Part shown: piece by piece, positions 57,147 through 64,000 of the stretch
Layout of the letters: every line of letters starts with the position of its first letter
Position numbering within the stretch: position 1 is the stretch's first letter
NCBI GenBank assembly: GCA_003013855.2
Contig: PVNU02001548.1
Location: 3,906,001 to 3,970,000 of the forward strand
Length of the DNA stretch: 64,000 nt
From: Liriodendron chinense
Lineage: Eukaryota; Streptophyta; Magnoliopsida; Magnoliales; Magnoliaceae
Direction of reading: 5' to 3'
Position numbers and translations under genes: made by a program
The notes under the pieces: model-generated
Databases searched by the model: none
Told to the model about the DNA's origin: nothing
The model's input: only the letters and a program-made list of their open reading frames with translations

Positions 57147-58683
57147 TTTTATTTATTATTATTATTTTATTATTATTTTTTAAAGAGTAAGAGTTCTTTC
57201 AGTCTGTTAAGAAAACAACTGCATTGGAATAAATTATCACCAACCCTACGAACACAAGATTCATATAGAGGCAAATATACGGAGTATCAGATGATGATTA
57301 AAATGTCCTAATTGTACTTGAAGCATTCATGAGTGTTTAAATCTTGATGATAGGATCCTGAAATTTAAACTCTGGGTACAGAGACACACCCTAGAACAAA
57401 AGACGAAAAGAGCAAAATTGAAATTTAACTGTATAGGATCAAGAATCCTCATTGCAATTTGCATCACACTGTGAGTGGAAAACGTGTAGGACATCTGGGC
57501 CAAGCTGGCCCTGCCATGAACATTCCCTGGTTCAAAAATAGTTATGCTCAATAGGTAGGCCACACGTGTAAGCCAAATGTGGGCCTTGGTCAGCTTTTGG
57601 CTGGCCATTCTAGTGGCACACGTGGTGGGCAAGCCTGATCTTTTGGGCCAGCCGGCCAGGGCATATTCATGGTGCTGTGTGATGAATGGCTCAGATCTCA
57701 CACATACCATACCCTGAAGAGCTTCTCAATCCTCTTAGCATGAATAAACTTAGGAGGGCCGTCAGAAACAAAGTAATAGAATAAGTTTAAATGAAGGGAA
57801 AAGAAAAAAGATATATCTAAAAGCAATAAATAATGCTACAGACATGTAAATAGGCATATCTGAAAGCTTTGTCAAGGAAAAAAAGATAATAATTTTACTG
57901 TTTAGCTCGCTTTGGATCCGTATCAGATGCAGTAGACTTTCCATTCAAACAGTCCCTCTTGAAGCACCCATTCTGGTCATGTTGATCCACATCAGACAGA
58001 GCTGATTTGACAAATAAGCCGTCCCTCCTCTCCAAACACTCTCTGTGATCATATTCACCAGATTTCTCTGTTTGTGGTTTTTCTGCCGTTAAGCACTCCC
58101 TGTCCTGGTGAACACATGGGGGTATGAAATTTGCTGGCATACTGCTATCCCCCGTGGTTGCAACATGAGTTTGATAGCTACAAGAATTTACAGAAGAATC
58201 CCAACCTTGTACACATCTTCCAATGGAATTACTCTCCAAGTAAAAGGATGGATGGGGTGTGTTTCTCCGGTGATCAAAGTCAAGAGATACTGCTAGAGGG
58301 AAAGATGCAATTTCACCTGAACATAATTCATGCTGGCTATTATTCTGTATCTTAGTGTATATACCAGGAAAATCGAGATAAGCAACAGAATCGCTAGAAG
58401 AACGGCGATGGTTTCCTCTGCCAGCAGGTGTCTCTGGTTCATTAAGAAGGTCATCGAGCCAGGCAGGCTGCTCCTCGACAATGAAACTCTCTGAAGATGT
58501 TCGTTGGTGCTGCCTTTGATTTTCTTTAGGAACTGGTGTATACCTTTTCCCCATTGGTGGACTAGACCGGCAATCTGTTGACATATGGTTCATGCTCAGT
58601 AAAGGGCTCCTTGGAGGAAGCTTTGACATCCGTCCGGAATAGGAGCTGTTTGCCAAATGTGAAAGCCCGCTGTTGTTAAACAT
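54763..58683 (-). CDS. bZIP-family protein, At4g06598/At1g58110-like, four coding exons
   Basis: Exons 58683-57899, 56827-56752, 56666-56540 and 55004-54763 join with GT/AG borders and total 1230 bases: 409 residues plus stop. The N-terminal half is Ser-rich and disordered-looking, with family blocks RTSSESFIVEEQPAWLDDLL (61-80) and HRRSSSDS (92-99). The basic region is AQRSRVRKLQYIAELERNV (265-283). A zipper follows with heptad residues L279, L286, A293, L300, L307, L314 and I321, and a coiled coil then continues past residue 330. bZIP proteins dimerise and bind DNA in the nucleus, so a transcription-regulatory role is likely. The usual Asn of the basic motif is missing: DPKRAKQ runs straight into HFAQRSR. 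Residues after about 355 look lineage-specific. The start is supported by an in-frame TGA just upstream of the ATG and by the conserved N terminus. Family identification is from memory. Confidence 0.92.
55005..56539 (-). other. Third coding intron of the bZIP gene
   Basis: Donor GT at 56539-56538 follows GAT-G; acceptor AG at 55006-55005. The phase is 1, and joining gives an Ala codon. It holds the RTE LINE tail; other open frames here are intronic noise. Confidence 0.85.
55573..55866 (+). pseudogene. RTE-type LINE 3' end in bZIP intron
   Basis: The plus-strand translation gives GRPKRKWTEVIRKELRT (55708-55758), the conserved C-terminal motif of RTE-clade LINEs, followed by a decayed tail with stops and QPQAIGIRLR-like text. 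The end is a short GATGATGATG tract (55856-55864), typical of RTE 3' ends. An upstream LAMLYWIEC segment joins it directly, implying an internal deletion. It lies antisense to the host gene. Confidence 0.75.
57070..57143. repeat. (CT)n microsatellite in bZIP intron
   Basis: About 37 uninterrupted TC units, inside the 1071-bp intron 56828-57898. It is preceded by TTTC and TTG/TTC runs. Confidence 0.95.
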
Positions 58684-58701
58684 GCTTCAGTTCAAGTGTT
58701 C
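58684..58701 (-). other. 5' UTR remainder and acceptor of the leader intron
   Basis: The minus strand reads CTGGACAG then GAACACTTGAACTGAAGC before the ATG. The acceptor AG is at 58703-58702. The in-frame TGA just before the ATG rules out an upstream coding extension in this exon. Confidence 0.7.
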
Positions 58702-59402
58702 CTGTCCAGAGGGAGCATTATGAGCATGATACTAGCGGAGAGGTTTAGTAACACCACATGCACGTCATGCACTAATGTCTGTGACATCCAGGTTACTCAT
58801 CACACAGGCCCCATGGGTCGATGTTGTGGCCCAAAAATCAGACAGGTCGACTCATAAGAGGGCCCCGCATCAAAGGAAAATAGACAGTAAAAGGGAAATT
58901 GCCAAAGGTCCATTTTCAACATCCATCTGGTGAGTATCTGAGGAGTGGACCTGCCTATTTTTTGGCCCAGTCATCCATATGGCATTACTCACTTCAGATC
59001 TTGGACGTTCGCATGTTGCAAATGTGACACACATTGGAACATGCGCACAAATCTGAATGTAGGTGTTATGCCTATGTTTGGAGACGTGCATGTGGGATTA
59101 GCAGACATCTATTAAAGGAACCATGTTAATAAATAACACCAAAGAGACATGAACAGAACAGATAGTAGACATGAGAAACATCAATCTTTTTCCCCTTTTT
59201 TATCAATTGAAATCAGTAGACACCATTCAGTATAATAAGTAACTGAAAATTTGATGCTTGAGGCAAGCTAAAACAAACTATAGGTGGGAATTGCAAGACA
59301 AGAAGAATAAGCATATTATGCACCAAGAATGATCTGAATCATATTTTTGAAAGGAAATACATAAGTGATGTGGTACCAAACTGCACAAGTAATGTGGAAC
59401 AG

Positions 59403-59625
59403 TGAAAATGAAGTGATTTTTTTTTTTTTTTTGAATGATGAAATTTTATTGTGTTAGTCATGCAACGCACCTACCCTGTTAGTTCTACAACACAGCCACA
59501 CAGTCAATCACACAGCACCCACTGGTGCTGTTAGCATGTCTCGAACCTGAGACCTGAAACTGGAGAGGCCAGGATGTCACCCAGCCAGGATAACAGCTAG
59601 GAGAGGAAAATGAAAATGAAGTGAT
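59403..59625 (-). mobile_element. SINE with 15-bp target duplication
   Basis: TGAAAATGAAGTGAT occurs at 59403-59417 and 59611-59625. Between them lies a sequence of about 190 bp with a T-run at its left end (the poly-A tail of a minus-strand insertion). On the minus strand, GGTTCGAGACA at about 59550 resembles a Pol III B box, and TAGCTGTTATCCTGG near the 5' end could be a weak A box. This fits a tRNA-related plant SINE. Confidence 0.8.
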
Positions 59626-59764
59626 ATTCACCATAAGATCTCCCAAATATGATGTGATCGAACTGGAAGAGGGCAAGTAAACCAATAACAACAAGATTTT
59701 TATATGCATGTCCAAGTTAGAGGATACAAATTCTCAGAAAACACATCAGGTCAGTCCAAAAATA

Positions 59765-59888
<124 letters not shown>

Positions 59889-60179
59889 CATCAGTGCTGC
59901 CTGACTAAGGTCCTTACCTCATGACAATTGATAAGCATCCAAGTCAACACTAATACAGACATAGATTTTCTATCTAACATTTGGGGGGGTCCTTCCTTTA
60001 ATGGTAAATTCAGCTCAATATTGGTGGATGACATGGAGAAACCCAAGGTTTATGGTCTAGCAGACAAAACTTATACAAGTACAAATCAGCTAAGTATAAA
60101 AGTCGATGCTGAATCTGATGCAAAGGAGTTATGATGCTGACAAAACTAGTAGGTGAAACCCTGCGAAACAACGATGAGT

Positions 60180-60870
60180 CGATGATCCATGAAGAAAAGT
60201 GACGCAGGGAAAAGCGTGAAAAAGTGAAGAGGAAGATCACTGTCTTCCTCAAGTGATTAAAACCTTGAATCCACAAGGTAGTTCTTGAATCCACAAGAAA
60301 TAATAAGAGAAAATTCAAATATTTTTATTGAATAATGTCTAATGTCTATGATTTCTCAATCACACCATTAATAAAACAAAAAATAAAACCCCAATTCGAA
60401 ATTGTCCAAAATAGCAAAATTCTAAGCCTAATATAAGTCCTAATTCAACTAGAATAGAACTTGTTCAAAATAGTAAGTTTTGCCAAAAATAGGAAGTCTT
60501 AAATTAACCTTACCGAAAGATTCCTGACATGGTTGCAATCAATCTCTAAAAAGATAGAAATCTAAAACTCTAAAAGTAAGGAAATACGATATAACAAAAA
60601 TTGAAATAACTAAAAATAATAAAATTTCCCTAAAATCCCGATTTTGAACTGGAAAGAAGCGTTTTCCCACGAAACGGACCGATACAACCTGCTATACAAG
60701 TCGGTTGACCCTGAATGGCCCGCTACATAAGGATTGATAGGTCATGCATCCTGTAACGATACCTGGATAATAAGTTATGGCCAATTTATGGTTCACACTT
60801 CAAACAACAATTTCTCCCTATCCAAAATGAATTTCTTCGAACCGGACATGCCTGTAGCCTAGTTATGTCA
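60180..60870 (-). mobile_element. LTR-like remnant, same family as 17440-17935 (approximate)
   Basis: The reverse complement contains TTCTTGTGGATTCAAG, then TTGTGGATTCAAGG, then CACTTGAGGAAGACAGTGATC, in the same order and spacing as 17800-17905. A GGTCAACCGAC-type segment at 60690-60710 corresponds in position to the GACCGGTCGAC motifs of the other copy. It lies in the bZIP leader intron. Confidence 0.5.
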
Positions 60871-62960
60871 CACCCTACGTAGAACTAGGCCCGAATCTAA
60901 CAGACTACTTCGACTTCCATTTGGCCTTCTTTGGTCTAGTTGTGCTAGGAATGTATCTGTGTGTCATCCTATATAAAAAAGTGTCACAAAGAAGAGATGA
61001 TCCATGATTTTCAACCGCTCTGCAATTTTCTCCACTCTGTTCTGACTTCTCTCCACACAAAGTGCTCCAGAAAACCACTCGAAACACTCATCACTGAACA
61101 CTCCTTACATAAAACACAAAACATATACAAACTAGCCTTCCTAAAATACTAGTAAAATGCCATTGGCGTGACTTGTACCTATTCAGAACCAAACCATGTG
61201 AACCACAAACTCATAGAGTTCCAATTGAGATTAATTTTCCTATGTATATTCAACTCATCTAAACTTAATCATGATTCTCAAGAATCTCCTCATTGCTAAG
61301 TTCATGTCATTGACATTCCATTTGTGTTAATTGCATTTGAGCACTCTCCACCTATTTATGCCAAATGCTTTGCCACCACTGACCTAACCATCTATGCGTC
61401 AGGCAACATCAATTGACTCATTAACAAAATCCTGTATCCATACAACTAGTATCCATGCTCTAAACAGATGTCAAACCTCCAGACCTCTAACTGATTGGGT
61501 GAGTGACAAATAAGCGTCACTCTTAAAGACTGCTATCTTAACCTTTTTCCATAGATTTGCTTCAATTATCATTCTTGACTCTGATCATGAATCTATGATA
61601 ACACAAGCATCATACAAATCTGATACAACACCACTGATCTCATCGGTCAAGTCTTCAACAAACGAGATTGCAACCAGATCCACCACACACCAAGCATCAG
61701 ACTGCACAACTTCAACAAGTGCATAAGTCTTATGGATCCTTACTAGAAAACAACGTTGCAATGCTTTCAGTGATTTGTAGCGATTTATCTCATTTTCTCT
61801 AAGTCCATGGCACTAGTAATTAATGGCTTTACTGCTCTCATAGTCCATTCCAGGTTTTGTATCATTCCCATTTGTTACTTGCCATAATCTATGCCCTTGT
61901 GGATGTTCCTTCTTGCTACTCATTCACCAAGGTTTCTTCCATTTGAGTATGACCTTCTTCATTAAAATCCAAACTTCTTGATTCCACCGCCCTTGTGATC
62001 TTCAAGCTCTAAACACAACTTCAACGATGACAAGACCTACCAGGGTCCTATTGGTAGAAATTACGGGACCCAGCCATGAAACGACAGGAACTGCCAGCGG
62101 GCCATGGTGTTAGAAACAAATGTACAGCTAAGAAAAACTTGGTCAGCCATTAATTCGATGTTCACTTGTTTTGTACACTATAGCCTACATAATTTCTGAA
62201 TCGGCATGATTTTTTCCGCAAGCTGTCTTCACTATGGTCCCACCTGAGGGGCTAGGATCATGCGGCCATCTGGGACACCATTTATTACAGGGCCGGCCCA
62301 GCCTAGCCCAAGAGGACCAGGGCCAAGGCTTAGGAGACTAGGGCCAGGTTGGCCAACCTAGCCCTAACCACACCCACTGCCACCCTTGCGCAGGGCAGCA
62401 ATCAACGGGCGCCACATCGCATCATTGTGCATGGCTGGGGCACATCCAATGGTCATGCATGACCCATGACGTTTTGTGATCCCATGCATCGATCATAAGA
62501 CCAATTATAAGGTGGGCCCCACATGATCTGCGTGATTGTGCGCATTTGAGGCCCAGCCAGTAAGCACCACATCAATCCATGCCATTTTGCAAGTTCCTTT
62601 GAAAGCTTACAATATATGCTGCTTACTAAGTTTTAAAAAAAAAAAAAAAAAAAAAAAACGTGAATGATCAGTTTTATATGCATAATTCTAACTAACACAT
62701 GTAAAAGTAATTGTCAATAAATTATAAATTATAAATTATAAACATGACTATTAGATGAGTTACCCTGCGTCTTTTATGTATTTGTTGAGGTTCAGATGTT
62801 GTGATATGATCTCCAAAACAGTCTGAAATGAGTTCCTATCCTTCCTCTACACTTGAAATGAAGAGAATATACGAAAAATTGGAGGAAAAAAATCAAATGC
62901 GATAAGGTATGGCCACTTTTGGGGGCACATCTACAGGTAATCCATCTTTCACCGATCTAG
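60871..62960. other. Intronic stretch without recognised elements
   Basis: AT-rich, no coding signal. A poly-A run at 62634-62658 may mark the end of an old retroposon; no target duplication seen. Confidence 0.35.
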
Positions 62961-63409
62961 ACCGTTAATCTAAGAGGAACCGTTGTTCATGGGCCACGTT
63001 GCAACAATCTGCTCCACTGGATGATCATAACTGTATGACGGGTGGCATGCAAACAGACCATCCGATCGCACAAATTCAACAAGAGAAAAAAGGACTAGCG
63101 ATTGTATGAATCGGTATGTTTTTGTGTGTTGCTCTCCCCGCAATGCATTGAAATCGCTAGCTATTGCATTCGCGATAGAACAAAACCTCATAATTTCGGA
63201 TTGTGATTCAAACAAACAAATCATCAAAGAAACGTAAAAAATGCAGCTTAAAACAGAAAGACAGAGAAGAAATGCAATTTCAGAACATTTAAGTTGCTAT
63301 TCTGTCATTACAGATCTGAAAAACGCAAATGCAAGAACGAAAATTCTCAAAAGATGGAAGAAAACGGAAACGGAAAAATAGAAATACTGCGGATCTCAGA
63401 AAAACTAAC

Positions 63410-63520
63410 CTGAAAATCGATTCCTCTGATAACAGAGAGGATCTCGATTCTATCTTCCTGTCATTGCTTTTCTTAGTAGAGAGAGAGAGAGAGAGAGAGA
63501 GCCAGAGTAGCTTTGAAGTG
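63410..63520 (-). other. Probable 5'-UTR exon of the bZIP gene
   Basis: On the minus strand it starts about 30 bases below the TATA box, passes through a CT repeat (63478-63500), common in plant 5' UTRs, and ends at a good donor TTTTCAG-GTTAGT. The start point is inferred. Confidence 0.55.
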
Positions 63521-63543
63521 AACAGAAATGCCTTAAAAAGAAA

Positions 63544-63561
63544 GGAGTTTATAAACTATCC
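63544..63561 (-). promoter_or_regulatory. TATA box of the bZIP gene
   Basis: The minus strand reads GTTTATAAACTCC, about 30 bases upstream of the likely transcription start and followed by the CT-rich leader. The short distance to a consensus leader donor supports it. Confidence 0.55.
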
Positions 63562-63589
63562 GCGGCCAGAGGATATATGGTGTCCTCAG

Positions 63590-64000
63590 CCCCATAATCA
63601 AACTAGTGGGGCCCATCTTTCAGTGATCCAGACCATTGATCCGATGATCCAGACAAACAGTACGATGGGCCTGACCATCAAGCTTTGTCCTGTCTTTCTG
63701 TCGGATGTGGGCCACTGCTTCTTTCTTAGCCGTACATTTTCTAGCACCTGATTGAAGGGTTGGGATTGTAACATGGAGAACTTTTAGGTGTGACCCACCA
63801 ATGTTGATGCCCATCAGATCAAGCACACCAGATCATATGATTCTTCCTTTTGTTTCTTTCCCGAAGGAGTTTAAAGAGATGGTATGAGAAGACAGGGAGA
63901 AGACAGGGAGACGACGTTTCCTGCCAATGCTTCGGATCTACGGCCTAGCCCATCCATGGACGTGGCTTATGACACGTGGATATAATCTAAACGGTTCAGC
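63590..64000. other. Upstream flank of the bZIP gene
   Basis: Contains GATCCAGACCATTGATC-type words common in this window's intergenic repeats; no further gene recognised up to the edge. Confidence 0.4.

Noticed and set aside
57327..57710. 127-codon minus-strand frame between bZIP exons
   Set aside because: It lies wholly in the 56828-57898 intron, and flanking exons join in frame without it.

Overview
The window looks like repeat-rich, AT-rich intergenic DNA from a flowering plant nuclear genome, with one host gene at the right-hand end. The evidence for a plant is Athila-type and Del/Tekay-type Ty3/gypsy elements, plant-style Copia elements, dense GGGCCC-bearing foldback MITEs, and a spliced bZIP gene of the Arabidopsis At4g06598/At1g58110 type. 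The abundance of CCACCATGATGTATG-type hairpin repeats made me think of a magnoliid, but that is an impression from memory and cannot be proved here.

1-16.4 kb: minus-strand Athila-lineage LTR retrotransposon DNA. One element runs leftward from a 5' LTR (14991-16384) through a broken gag, protease, RT, RNase H and integrase (9437-14739) to a polypurine tract and a 3' LTR. That LTR (2179-8133, interrupted) is also the 5' LTR of a second, diverged Athila gag that leaves the window at position 1. The shared LTR is split by a 2884-bp solo Del-type LTR with a perfect 5-bp target duplication, and by a second LTR-like insertion carrying an ACCGGTC-rich cluster.

16.4-28.2 kb: a decayed acidic ORF running into an LTR-like end, an L1 ORF2 fragment split by a solo LTR (perfect target duplication), a broken plus-strand Copia gag-pol (20.2-23.9 kb) cut in its RNase H by a 3.2-kb Del/Tekay 5' LTR, and that element's tRNA-Met primer site and non-coding leader.

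28.2-54.7 kb: no convincing host gene. This stretch is packed with non-autonomous elements: hAT-type elements with 8-bp target duplications, several hairpin/foldback families (about 0.25-0.5 kb), a giant 2.6-kb foldback with a minisatellite loop, a 2.3-kb TTAA-bordered element with an internal GGGCCC tandem array, another solo LTR, and LTR remnants.

54.7-63.6 kb: a bZIP-family gene on the minus strand. Four coding exons join in frame to 409 codons plus stop; a 5'-UTR exon near 63.4-63.5 kb and a TATA box complete the model. Its introns hold an RTE-type LINE tail, a SINE with a 15-bp target duplication, an LTR remnant and long microsatellites.

All retrotransposon genes seen are broken by stops or frameshifts. 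The bZIP gene is the only locus that reads as a functional protein-coding gene. I found no tRNA, rRNA or CRISPR.
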